From assembly GCF_000240165.1 (NCBI RefSeq), contig NC_017586.1, positions 5,407,228 through 5,471,227 of the forward strand: a stretch of 64,000 nucleotides of DNA, read 5' to 3'. Source of the DNA: Streptantibioticus cattleyicolor NRRL 8057 = DSM 46488. GTDB lineage: Bacteria; Actinomycetota; Actinomycetes; Streptomycetales; Streptomycetaceae. Positions 26,909 through 35,005 of this stretch are shown piece after piece (the first letter of the stretch is position 1; each line of letters starts with the position of its first letter). The notes beneath the pieces are model-generated. The model searched no databases, was not told the DNA's origin, and saw nothing but the letters and a program-made list of their open reading frames with translations. Made by a program: the position numbers and the translations under genes.

Positions 26909-28285
26909 TCAGCGCGGACGCTCGTCCACCACGCGGCGTATCTTGCCCACCGACCGCTCCAGCGTGCCGGGGTCGACCACCTCGACCTCCACGCTGACCC
27001 CGACGCCGTCCTTGACCCCCCGGGCTATCCGGGCGGCGGCGCGGCCGCGTTGATCCGCGTCGGCGTCGGGGCGGGCCTCGACGCGCACCGTCATGTGGTC
27101 CATGCGTCCGCGGCGGGCCAGCCGGATCTGGAAGTGCGGGGCCACCGCGGGGGTGCGCAGCACCACCTCCTCGATCTGGGTGGGGAAGACGTTGACACCG
27201 CGCAGGATGATCAGGTCGTCGCAGCGGCCGGTGACCTTCTCCATGCGCCGGAACGCGGGCCGGGCGGTGCCGGGCAGCAGCCGGGTCAGGTCGCCGGTGC
27301 GGTAACGGACGACGGGCAGCGCCTCCTTGGTCAGCGAGGTGAGGACCAGCTCCCCGGCCTGGCCGGCGGGCGGGGCGGCGTCGGTGAGCGGATCGACGGT
27401 CTCCGGGTAGAAGTGGTCCTCCCAGATGTGCAGCCCGTCCTTGGACTCCACGCACTCCTGGGCGACCCCGGGGCCGATCACCTCGGAGAGCCCGTAGATG
27501 TCGACCGCGTGGAGGTCCAGCCGTTCCTCCATCTCGCGGCGCATCTCCTCGGTCCACGGCTCGGCGCCGAAGATGCCGACGCGCAGGGAGGTGGAGCGCG
27601 GGTCGACGCCCTGGCGCTCGAACTCGTCGAGCAGGGTGAGCATGTAGGAGGGGGTGACCATGATGATCTCGGGGCGGAAGTCCTGGATCAGCTGGACCTG
27701 GCGGGCGGTCATGCCGCCGGAGGCGGGTATGACGGTGCAGCCCGCGCGTTCGGCGCCGTAGTGGGCGCCGAGGCCGCCGGTGAACAGGCCGTAGCCGTAG
27801 GAGACGTGCACCTTGTGGCCGGGGCGCCCGCCCGCCGCGCGGATCGAGCGGGCGACCACGTCGGCCCACACCGACAGGTCGTGATCGGTGTAGCCGACCA
27901 CGGTGGGCCGGCCCGTGGTGCCGGACGAGGCGTGGATGCGGCGCACCCGTTCCATCGGGACGGCGAACATCCCGAACGGATACGTCTCCCGCAGGTCGGC
28001 CTTGGTGGTGAAGGGGAAGCGGGCCAGGTCGTCGAGGGTGCGGCAGTCGTCGGGGGTGACCCCGGCGGCGTCGAACTTGACGCGGTACAGCTCGACGTTG
28101 TCGTAGGCGTGGCGCAACGTGGCCCGCAGATCGGCGAGTTGGCGGGCGCGCAGCTCGTCCACGCTCAGCCGCTCGCCCGCGTCCAGCAGCGCGGCCGGCG
28201 GCGGATCGCCCAGCCGCGCCCCGGCACCACGGGCGGGGGCGGCCTGCCCGGGCCTGCTCACCGGGGACATCGGCTCGCCGCTCAT
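26909..28285 (-). CDS. paaK: Phenylacetate-CoA ligase
   Basis: 458 residues from ATG 28285 (GAGGAG at 5 nt; a GTG at 28291 is less well placed). The AMP-binding signature S-S-G-T-T-G-R-P-T is at about 115-123, with the PaaK-type H-A and Y-G-L-S-E-V-I-G-P and Y-R-T-G-D. The C-terminal region G-R-C-D-D-L-I-I-L-R-G-V-N-V-F-P-T-Q-I-E completes the fold. It activates phenylacetate to phenylacetyl-CoA. The paaABCDE oxygenase genes are not in the window, so here it stands alone. A perfect palindrome lies 34 bp upstream. Confidence 0.92.
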   Translation of the reverse strand: MSGEPMSPVSRPGQAAPARGAGARLGDPPPAALLDAGERLSVDELRARQLADLRATLRHAYDNVELYRVKFDAAGVTPDDCRTLDDLARFPFTTKADLRETYPFGMFAVPMERVRRIHASSGTTGRPTVVGYTDHDLSVWADVVARSIRAAGGRPGHKVHVSYGYGLFTGGLGAHYGAERAGCTVIPASGGMTARQVQLIQDFRPEIIMVTPSYMLTLLDEFERQGVDPRSTSLRVGIFGAEPWTEEMRREMEERLDLHAVDIYGLSEVIGPGVAQECVESKDGLHIWEDHFYPETVDPLTDAAPPAGQAGELVLTSLTKEALPVVRYRTGDLTRLLPGTARPAFRRMEKVTGRCDDLIILRGVNVFPTQIEEVVLRTPAVAPHFQIRLARRGRMDHMTVRVEARPDADADQRGRAAARIARGVKDGVGVSVEVEVVDPGTLERSVGKIRRVVDERPR

Positions 28286-28318
28286 CACCACTCCTCGGGT
28301 GCCGGGGTCGCGCTACCG

Positions 28319-28332
28319 ACCGAACATTCGGT
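28319..28332. promoter_or_regulatory. Likely TetR-type operator upstream of paaK
   Basis: ACCGAA-CA-TTCGGT is a perfect 6-2-6 palindrome 34-47 bp upstream of the paaK start. Its ACCG...CGGT ends resemble the sites of TetR-type paa regulators. Regulation by a phenylacetyl-CoA-sensing repressor is an inference; no such regulator is encoded beside it. Confidence 0.55.
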
Positions 28333-28476
28333 TAGCCTGTGATGCAGTCAAACCCGCCCCCGGAGCGACTGTCAAGGGGGCGCACACACCACGCAACAGG
28401 AGCGCCCGTGCCGCCGCGCGCCCCCCGCACCACGCCCCCGGACGCCCCAGGCCCGGAAGGACGGCCCCCAGCCCCC

Positions 28477-29109
28477 TCACCCCACCGGCATGTCCTGCTG
28501 CCGCACCTCCACGTGGCCGTGGGTGAGCGCCGACAGGTCGCGGCGGGCACGGGCGAGGTCGCCGTGGACGCCGACCTCGACGACGCCGCGGGTCCAGGAC
28601 TTCTCGTCACCGGTGGAGACCGAGACGAGCTGGTAACCGGTGCTCTTGTCGGGTCGGCTGAGCAGCGGTTCGACCTCGGCGCGGAACTCCTGGAGTTCGC
28701 GCTGGGAACGGGGGGCGTCGCGCAGCGCGATGCGCTGGCCGGTGTGCAGCTTGGCCAGGGCGGCGTCAAAGGCGGCGCTCGGCTTGCGGTAGACCACCAG
28801 GCGGTCGCCCTCGTTGTCGACCGACAGACCCGTGTAGCTGTCCGGGTAGGAGGCGCCGAGCTGCTCGACCGCGTTGGCGGCCTTGTCCAGCTCCTCCTGG
28901 TGCGGCCAGGCGGACTGGACCGGGCGGGCCGGGGTCGCCGAGGAGGAGGCCGGGGCGGGCGTCGCCGGGGTGGCCGGGTGGCCGGCGGCCCGCTGGCCAC
29001 CGCACCCCGCGGCCAGCAGCACCGCGCCGACCGCCAGCACCGTACCGGCGGCCCGCAGCGCCATGGACGGCGTACGAGCGGACGACAACGGCGTACGAGC
29101 AGATGACAT
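28477..29109 (-). CDS. Lipoprotein of unknown function
   Basis: 210 residues from ATG 29109 (AAGGCGG at about 10 nt). The signal peptide ends in the lipobox L-L-A-A-G-C with Cys36, so the protein is lipid-anchored outside the membrane. A Pro/Ala/Thr spacer (about 40-65) is followed by a mixed alpha/beta domain of about 140 residues with repeated L-x-V-x-N-E-G-D-R-L-V-V-Y and V-G-V-H-G-D-L blocks, suggesting two related folds. No catalytic motif is evident. A CaiB-type gene is divergent to it. Confidence 0.8.
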   Translation of the reverse strand: MSSARTPLSSARTPSMALRAAGTVLAVGAVLLAAGCGGQRAAGHPATPATPAPASSSATPARPVQSAWPHQEELDKAANAVEQLGASYPDSYTGLSVDNEGDRLVVYRKPSAAFDAALAKLHTGQRIALRDAPRSQRELQEFRAEVEPLLSRPDKSTGYQLVSVSTGDEKSWTRGVVEVGVHGDLARARRDLSALTHGHVEVRQQDMPVG

Positions 29110-29335
29110 GGGACAACCGCCTTGTCTCGACACCAACGTGGACCTGGCTCCCGCACCGGGGGCCGGCCGGACGCGCCACCCGCCGGACCGGCGTACCGCC
29201 ACCCCGGCCCTGGACGACCCGGCCGGTGCCCCACCGTAGCCTCCCGGCGCACAATGACCGGCACCACGACGTGATCAACGCACAGGACGACCGATTCCGA
29301 CCGTTCGCCGCCGACCAGTGAAAGGCACCGGTGAC

Positions 29336-30511
29336 GTGACCCACGACCGGCCATCCCCCGCGGACCCGCGCTCCCCGCTCGACGGCATACTCGTCGCCGA
29401 CTTCGGACGGGTGCTCGCCGCCCCCTACGCGACCATGCTCCTGGCCGACCTCGGAGCCGACGTGATCAAGATCGAGCATCCGGACGGCGACGACACCCGC
29501 GCCTGGGGGCCGCCGTACGCGCACGACGAGGCCACCTACTTCCTCTCCGTCAACCGCAACAAGCGCTCGTTCCAGGCCGATCTGCGGCAGCCCGCGACCC
29601 TTGGGCACGTCACCGAACTCGTCCGCCGCGCCGACGTCCTGGTGGAGAACTTCCGCCCCGGCACCATGGACAAGTACGGCCTCGGACCCGCCGAGGCCCG
29701 CCGGCTCAACCCCGGCCTCGTCTACTGCTCGGTCACCGGATTCGGCGCCGGGAAGGGGGCCGCGCTGCCCGGGTACGACCTGCTGCTGCAAGCCGTCGGC
29801 GGGCTGATGAGCGTCACCGGGCCGGGCCCCGGGCAGCCGGTGAAGGCCGGGGTGGCGCTGGTGGACGTGCTCACCGGGCTCCACGCGACGGTCGGCGTCC
29901 TCGCCGCGCTGCGCCACCGCGACGCCACCGGCGAGGGCCAGCACGTCGAGGTGAACCTGCTGACCACCCTGCTGTCCAGCATGGTCAACCAGTCCGCCGG
30001 ATACACCCTCGCCGGGGCCGTCCCCGGCATCCTCGGCAACCGCCACCCGTCCGTCGCCCCCTACGAACTCTTCGCCGCCGCCGACCGGCCGATCGTCGTC
30101 GCGGTGGGCAACGACCGCCAGTTCGCCGCCCTGTGCCGCGCGCTGGACGTCCCCCACCTGGCCACCGACCCGCGCTTCTCCACCAACTCCGGCCGGGTGG
30201 CGCACTGCGGCCGACTCGCCGCGCTCCTCGGCGAACGGCTGCGGCAGCGCACCGCCGCCGAGTGGTTCGAACTGCTCACCCCGCTCGGCGTGCCGTGCGG
30301 CCCGGTCAACGACCTCGCCGACGCCTTCGCCCTCGCCGAACGGCTCGGACTCGACCCGCTGGTACGCCTCGACGGCCCCGGCGAGGAACCGATGGACCTG
30401 GTGGCCAACCCCATCGGGCTCTCCCGCACCCCGCCGCGCTACCGGCGCCGGCCACCCCGGCTCGGCGAACACACCGACGACCTCACCGCCTGGCTGGAGG
30501 GCCCGCCCTGA
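29336..30511 (+). CDS. CaiB/BaiF family CoA-transferase
   Basis: 391 residues from GTG 29336 (GAAAGG at about 10 nt); a GTG at 29318 would add six. Class III CoA-transferase features are L-D-G-I-L-V-A-D-F-G-R-V-L-A-A-P, I-K-I-E-H-P-D-G-D-D-T-R, N-R-N-K-R-S and N-F-R-P-G-T-M, with the nucleophilic Asp in Y-D-L-L-L-Q-A. It moves CoA between carboxylic acids. The acid is unknown; formyl-, succinyl- or aromatic acid pathways are possible, and paaK lies 1 kb away. Confidence 0.9.
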   Translation: MTHDRPSPADPRSPLDGILVADFGRVLAAPYATMLLADLGADVIKIEHPDGDDTRAWGPPYAHDEATYFLSVNRNKRSFQADLRQPATLGHVTELVRRADVLVENFRPGTMDKYGLGPAEARRLNPGLVYCSVTGFGAGKGAALPGYDLLLQAVGGLMSVTGPGPGQPVKAGVALVDVLTGLHATVGVLAALRHRDATGEGQHVEVNLLTTLLSSMVNQSAGYTLAGAVPGILGNRHPSVAPYELFAAADRPIVVAVGNDRQFAALCRALDVPHLATDPRFSTNSGRVAHCGRLAALLGERLRQRTAAEWFELLTPLGVPCGPVNDLADAFALAERLGLDPLVRLDGPGEEPMDLVANPIGLSRTPPRYRRRPPRLGEHTDDLTAWLEGPP

Positions 30512-30569
30512 CCCCGTCCGGCCCGCCGGTGCTGGCCAGGGCCGGGCGGCTGCGGCAAGGTCGCCTGCC

Positions 30570-31376
30570 ATGGACGACGACCCCGGTTTCCTCGCCCTGA
30601 CCCGGCACCGCACCACCACCGGCCAACTCCTCGCCGACGCCGCCCGCCGCCGGGGCATGGCGGTCCGCACCCTGCCCGGCGGCCGGGTGCCGCCGGAGCT
30701 GCGGGGCCGCCGCGACGCCCACTACTTCGGCGGCCCCCGCTACGGTGCCGCCGTCGCCGGTGACCTGGGCGTCGCGCTGCTCGCCCCGCCCGACGCGTGG
30801 CTGACCACGCTGCCGTACGAGTTCACCGGGCGCCGCATCACCGCGGCGACCCTCGCCGAGGCCCGGGCGCTCACCCGGCCCGCGTTCGTCAAACCGCCCA
30901 GCGACAAGAGCTTCACCGCCGCCGTCTACCCCGACGGCGGCGCCGTGCCGCACACCGCCCGGCTCGCCCCCGGCACCCCGGTGCAGATCGCCGAACCGGT
31001 CCACTTCGCCGCCGAGTTCCGCCTGTTCGTGCTCGACGGCGCGGTGCGCACGGGCAGCCAGTACGCGCGCCACGGGGTGCCGCGGGCGGCGCCGCTGGAC
31101 GGCCATCCGCACCGGGAGGCGGTGCACGCCTTCGCCCGCCGGCTGCTGGATGCCTGCGGCGGGACGCTGCCCAGCGCGGTGGTCGTGGACGTCGGGCTGA
31201 TGCGCCGCCCGGACGGCGGCGAGCCGCGGTGGGCGGTGGTGGAGGCCAACATGGCGTGGTTCAGCAACGCCTACGCCGCCGACCCCGAGCGCGTCCTGGA
31301 CGTCGTGCTGCGCGCCGCCGGGCCCCGGCACCGGGTGGAACCCCGGGACCTGGCGTTCACCGGCGGGACGGGGTGA
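30570..31376 (+). CDS. ATP-grasp domain protein (DUF4343-like)
   Basis: 268 residues. The central part has R-P-A-F-V-K-P-P-S-D-K-S-F (an ATP-binding lysine), the E-F-R-L-F-V segment and V-V-E-A-N-M-A-W-F-S-N-A-Y near the end, whose Glu and Asn fit the ATP-grasp metal site. These small actinomycete proteins probably ligate an amine to a carboxylate; no substrate is known. It follows the CoA-transferase by 58 bp in the same direction. Confidence 0.75.
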   Translation: MDDDPGFLALTRHRTTTGQLLADAARRRGMAVRTLPGGRVPPELRGRRDAHYFGGPRYGAAVAGDLGVALLAPPDAWLTTLPYEFTGRRITAATLAEARALTRPAFVKPPSDKSFTAAVYPDGGAVPHTARLAPGTPVQIAEPVHFAAEFRLFVLDGAVRTGSQYARHGVPRAAPLDGHPHREAVHAFARRLLDACGGTLPSAVVVDVGLMRRPDGGEPRWAVVEANMAWFSNAYAADPERVLDVVLRAAGPRHRVEPRDLAFTGGTG

Positions 31377-31394
31377 GACGGGGGAGGGGCGGCC

Positions 31395-31652
31395 TCACTC
31401 CTCCGCGGTGCGGTCGCGTTCGGCCCGCAGCATGGCCGCCTGCCACATCGCCAGGGTGTCCTCGCGGGTGCTCCCGGCGTCGGCGGCCCAGCCGGTGAGG
31501 CTCTCCGCGCTGCGGGCGGCGAGGCGGGCCACCAGACGCCGGAGGTCCCCGGCGTTCATCGGCAGGACGAGCGCGGCGAGTCCGTCCGCGTCGTCGCGCA
31601 GCGCGCACGCGATCGCCGCGTCGGCGGTCCGGTCGAGATCATGGCCATCCAT
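31395..31652 (-). CDS. Small hypothetical protein
   Basis: 85 residues from ATG 31652, with a strong GGAGGTG 7 nt upstream. It is soluble, acidic and mostly helical, with D-A-A-I-A-C-A-L-R-D-D-A-D-G-L and L-R-R-L-V-A-R-L-A-A-R. It has no Cys pairs or membrane segment. Similar 80-90-residue proteins are common in Streptomyces without known function. It converges with the ATP-grasp gene. Confidence 0.6.
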   Translation of the reverse strand: MDGHDLDRTADAAIACALRDDADGLAALVLPMNAGDLRRLVARLAARSAESLTGWAADAGSTREDTLAMWQAAMLRAERDRTAEE

Positions 31653-31759
31653 GCGCCACCTCCGGCGGGATCGTGCCCATCCGTCCGCTCCGTCAAGCCC
31701 CTGACCGCCACCTTTCCGCCGTACGTGGTCCCCGGCGTACCCCGGCGCGCGCGGCACCG

Positions 31760-33088
31760 TCAGCCGCAGCGCAGCAGCCCGGCCCGCTCCTTGGCGACCA
31801 GGACGTGCCGGGCGCCGCGTCCGACGGCGGCGCGCAGCCCGGCGTCGGAGGGGAGCCGGGCCAGGACGGCGGCCGTCATGGCGGGCAGCGAGGCGGGGTC
31901 GGCGGTGAGCACCAGGTCGCCGCCGGCGCCGAGGAAGTCCACGGCGCGGTCCCCGGGCGGCACCGCCCGTACCGCGGCGGCGTGCCCCAGGTCGTCCGAG
32001 ACGACGACGCCGTCGAACCCCAGGTCGCCGCGGAGCATGTCGCCGATGACGACGGGGGAGAAGGCCGCGAGGTGCGCCGCGTCGATGCGCGGGTAGCGGG
32101 CCGAGGAGATCATCACCAGCGGGACGCCGGCCCGCACGGCCCGCCGGAACGGGGCCAGGAACGCGTCGTCGCGCGTGGTCGTCGCATCGGTCACGTCCGC
32201 CGTGAAGTCGGTGTTGCCGGTGACCCGCCCGAGCCCGGGGAAGTGCTTGGCGGTGGCGAGCACCCCGGCCTGGTCCAGCCCGCGCAGGAACGCCGTGCTG
32301 TGGGCGGCGACGGCGGCCGGGTCGTCGCCGTACTCGCGGGAGAGCCGGCCGATCGGGGCGTTGGCCGCGCCCAGCCCGGGCGGCACGGTGTCGGCCACCG
32401 GGGCCAGGTCCACCGTGACCCCGGCGGAGCGCAGCTGACGGCCCCACCCGGCGGCCAGCTCCTGGAGGCGTTCCGGGGCCAGCCGACCCTGCCGCACGGC
32501 GGACGGGATCGTGGTGAACCCCGGCCCGCCGAGCACCTGCACGGTGCCGCCCTCCTGATCGGTGGCGACCAGCGGCGGCACCCGGACCCCGCCGGCCGTC
32601 ACGGCGAGCGCGTCGAGCGCGCGGGTGACCTCCCGCACCCGGGCCACCCCGGCGGTGCTGTGGCCCATCAGCATCACCGACCCCACCGCGTGCGCCCGCA
32701 GCGGGGCCTGGCCGCCGCCCGTGGTGGGCGCCGAGACCATGAACACCTGCCCCACCCGCTGGACGTCGCTCATCCCGGCGAGCACCCGCCCCACGCAGTC
32801 CGGCGCGGACGGGGCACCGGTCGGGGCCGGCGTCGCGGGGGAGTTGGCCGACGGCCGCACGGTCGGGGTCACGCTCGGGGCCGCACGCGTCACCGACGGC
32901 GCCATCGGCGGCGGCACCGGGGAACCCGCCGCCGTGCGGGCGGCCGTCCGGCCACCCCCGCCCCCACCGCAACCGGCCACGGCCACCGCCACGGCCAGCA
33001 CCACCCCGACGGCCCCGGCCCGCCGCCCGGTACGGACCGTACGGCACCCTCCGGCACCCGACGCGCGGGAACTCCTCGACCCGGCCAC
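31760..33088 (-). CDS. Lipoprotein glycoside hydrolase family 3 (NagZ-like beta-N-acetylhexosaminidase)
   Basis: 442 residues from GTG 33088 (AAAGG upstream). The signal ends at A-V-A-G-C (Cys40), a lipobox, followed by a Pro/Thr-rich spacer to about residue 95. The GH3 barrel follows: D-Q-E-G-G-T-V, A-K-H-F-P-G-L-G, the loop G-N-T-D-F, and the nucleophile in F-D-G-V-V-V-S-D-D-L. The C-terminal beta-sandwich domain is absent, as in NagZ. It should act outside the membrane on cell-wall or chitin-derived GlcNAc. It is divergent to the amino-acid permease. Confidence 0.88.
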   Translation of the reverse strand: MAGSRSSRASGAGGCRTVRTGRRAGAVGVVLAVAVAVAGCGGGGGGRTAARTAAGSPVPPPMAPSVTRAAPSVTPTVRPSANSPATPAPTGAPSAPDCVGRVLAGMSDVQRVGQVFMVSAPTTGGGQAPLRAHAVGSVMLMGHSTAGVARVREVTRALDALAVTAGGVRVPPLVATDQEGGTVQVLGGPGFTTIPSAVRQGRLAPERLQELAAGWGRQLRSAGVTVDLAPVADTVPPGLGAANAPIGRLSREYGDDPAAVAAHSTAFLRGLDQAGVLATAKHFPGLGRVTGNTDFTADVTDATTTRDDAFLAPFRRAVRAGVPLVMISSARYPRIDAAHLAAFSPVVIGDMLRGDLGFDGVVVSDDLGHAAAVRAVPPGDRAVDFLGAGGDLVLTADPASLPAMTAAVLARLPSDAGLRAAVGRGARHVLVAKERAGLLRCG

Positions 33089-33272
33089 GACCCGACGCCA
33101 CCTTTCGTCGACAACGGCGAACCCTGCCCATCCGGCGTTCCCCAGCGCACCACACCCCCGGCGCCACCGCACCTCGTGCACCCCGCCCCGCCGCAACACC
33201 CCACAAGCGGCGTTCCGTCCCTCCGCGCCGCAGACTGACAGTGGGGACAGCACAGGTTGGGGTGCATGCCGT

Positions 33273-34919
33273 ATGGAACTCAACGCCGCGACCGCGCCGG
33301 TGGCGCCGCGTAATCCGGGGCTGAGGCGGGACATCGGGCTGATCGGGCTGATCTGGACCTCGGAGGGGTCGATCATCGGGTCGGGCTGGCTGTTCGGGGC
33401 GCTCTTCGCGGCGCAGGCGGCCGGCACGGCGGCGCTGGTCTCCTGGGGGATCGGCGCGCTGGCGATCATCGTGCTCGCCTTCGTGCACGCCGAACTCGGC
33501 GCGACGTACCCGGTGGCGGGCGGTACCGCGCGCTTCCCGCACTACGCGTTCGGCAGCGTCGCCGGTGCCTCCTTCGGCTGGTTCTCCTGGCTCCAGGCGG
33601 TCACCGTCGCCCCCATCGAGGTGATGGCCTCGCTCAACTACCTGAGCGTGCACGCCCCCTGGGTGCAGTCCGGCAAGAACCACCTCACCGGCGCCGGCTA
33701 CGGCCTCGCCGTCGCCTTCATGGCCTTCTTCGTCGTCGTCAACCACTTCGGCGTCAAGTGGCTCGCCCACACCAACAGCGCCGCCACCTGGTGGAAGGTG
33801 GCCGTACCGGTGCTCACCATCGTGGTGCTGGCGGTCACCGCGTTCCACGGCGGGAACTTCGCCCACCAGGGTTTCTCGCCGTTCGGCGCGCGTGGCGTGC
33901 TCTCCGCCATCAGCACCAGCGGCATCATCTTCGCCCTGCTCGGCTTCGAACAGGCCGACCAGCTCGCCGGGGAGAGCCGCGACCCGGCCCGGGACATCCC
34001 GCGCGCGGTCATCGGCTCCATCCTCATCGGCGCCCTGGTCTACTGCGCCCTCCAGGTGGTCTTCATCGCCGCCCTGCCGCCCGGCGCGTTCGCGCACGGC
34101 TGGGCCGACCTCACCTTCAGCGGCAAGGCCGGACCGTTCGCCGGGCTGGCCACCACCGTCGGCCTGGGCTGGCTGGCCACCCTGCTCTACGTCGACGCGG
34201 TGATCTCCCCGAGCGGCACCGGGCTGATCTACACCACCGCCACCTCCCGCGTCTCCTACGGGCTCTCCCGCAACGGCTACGTCCCGGCCGTCTTCGAACG
34301 CACCACGCGGCGCGGCGTGCCCTGGGTCGGCCTGCTGTTCGCCTTCGTGGTCGGCCTGCTGATCTTCCTGCCGTTCCCCACCTGGCAGAAGCTGGTCGGC
34401 TTCGTGACCTCGGCGAGCGTGCTGATGTACGCCGGGGCGCCGCTGGCGTTCGGCGCGCTGCGCAAGCAGGACCCGGACCGGCCGCGTCCGTACCGGCTGC
34501 CGGCCGGCGGGTTCTGGGCGCCGGTGGCCTTCGTGGTCGCCAACCTGATCATCTACTGGGCCGGCTGGGACACCCTGTGGCGGCTGGGCGCCGCCATCGT
34601 GCTGGGCTACCTGCTCCTCGGCGCCTGCGTGGTGCTCCGGCTCAACCCCGAGGTGCCGCGCCTGGACTGGCGCTCCGCGAGCTGGCTGCCGGCGTATCTG
34701 CTGGGCATGGGCGTCATCTCCTGGCAGGGCGGCTTCTGCAGCACCGGACCGGCCGCCACCCGGGCCTGCGGCGCCACCGGACGGCTGCCGCTGTGGTGGG
34801 ACGTCCTCACCATCGCCGCCTTCAGCCTGGCCATCTACTACTGGGCCCGGTGCGTCCGGCTGCCGGACGCCAGGACGCACGCGTACATCGGCTCGGTGGA
34901 GACCGTCTCCGCCGGATGA
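33273..34919 (+). CDS. APC-family amino acid/amine permease
   Basis: 548 residues with 12 membrane helices. The substrate region I-W-T-S-E-G-S-I-I-G-S-G-W-L-F-G (residues 23-38) contains the unwound G-S-G of helix 1, and F-E-Q-A-D-Q-L-A-G-E marks helix 6. It resembles proton-coupled importers of amino acids or amines. The last 60 residues include an extra pair of helices with two Cys. The start is ATG 33273 with a G-rich but imperfect ribosome site. The PP2C regulator gene begins 86 bp downstream. Confidence 0.88.
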   Translation: MELNAATAPVAPRNPGLRRDIGLIGLIWTSEGSIIGSGWLFGALFAAQAAGTAALVSWGIGALAIIVLAFVHAELGATYPVAGGTARFPHYAFGSVAGASFGWFSWLQAVTVAPIEVMASLNYLSVHAPWVQSGKNHLTGAGYGLAVAFMAFFVVVNHFGVKWLAHTNSAATWWKVAVPVLTIVVLAVTAFHGGNFAHQGFSPFGARGVLSAISTSGIIFALLGFEQADQLAGESRDPARDIPRAVIGSILIGALVYCALQVVFIAALPPGAFAHGWADLTFSGKAGPFAGLATTVGLGWLATLLYVDAVISPSGTGLIYTTATSRVSYGLSRNGYVPAVFERTTRRGVPWVGLLFAFVVGLLIFLPFPTWQKLVGFVTSASVLMYAGAPLAFGALRKQDPDRPRPYRLPAGGFWAPVAFVVANLIIYWAGWDTLWRLGAAIVLGYLLLGACVVLRLNPEVPRLDWRSASWLPAYLLGMGVISWQGGFCSTGPAATRACGATGRLPLWWDVLTIAAFSLAIYYWARCVRLPDARTHAYIGSVETVSAG

Positions 34920-35005
34920 CCGATCCCGCACCGGGTACCCGTACGGTTGCCCCGCCCGGGGCACGGGCCGATCATGGAAGGACGACAGCACGGTGGGCTG
35001 ATGCC

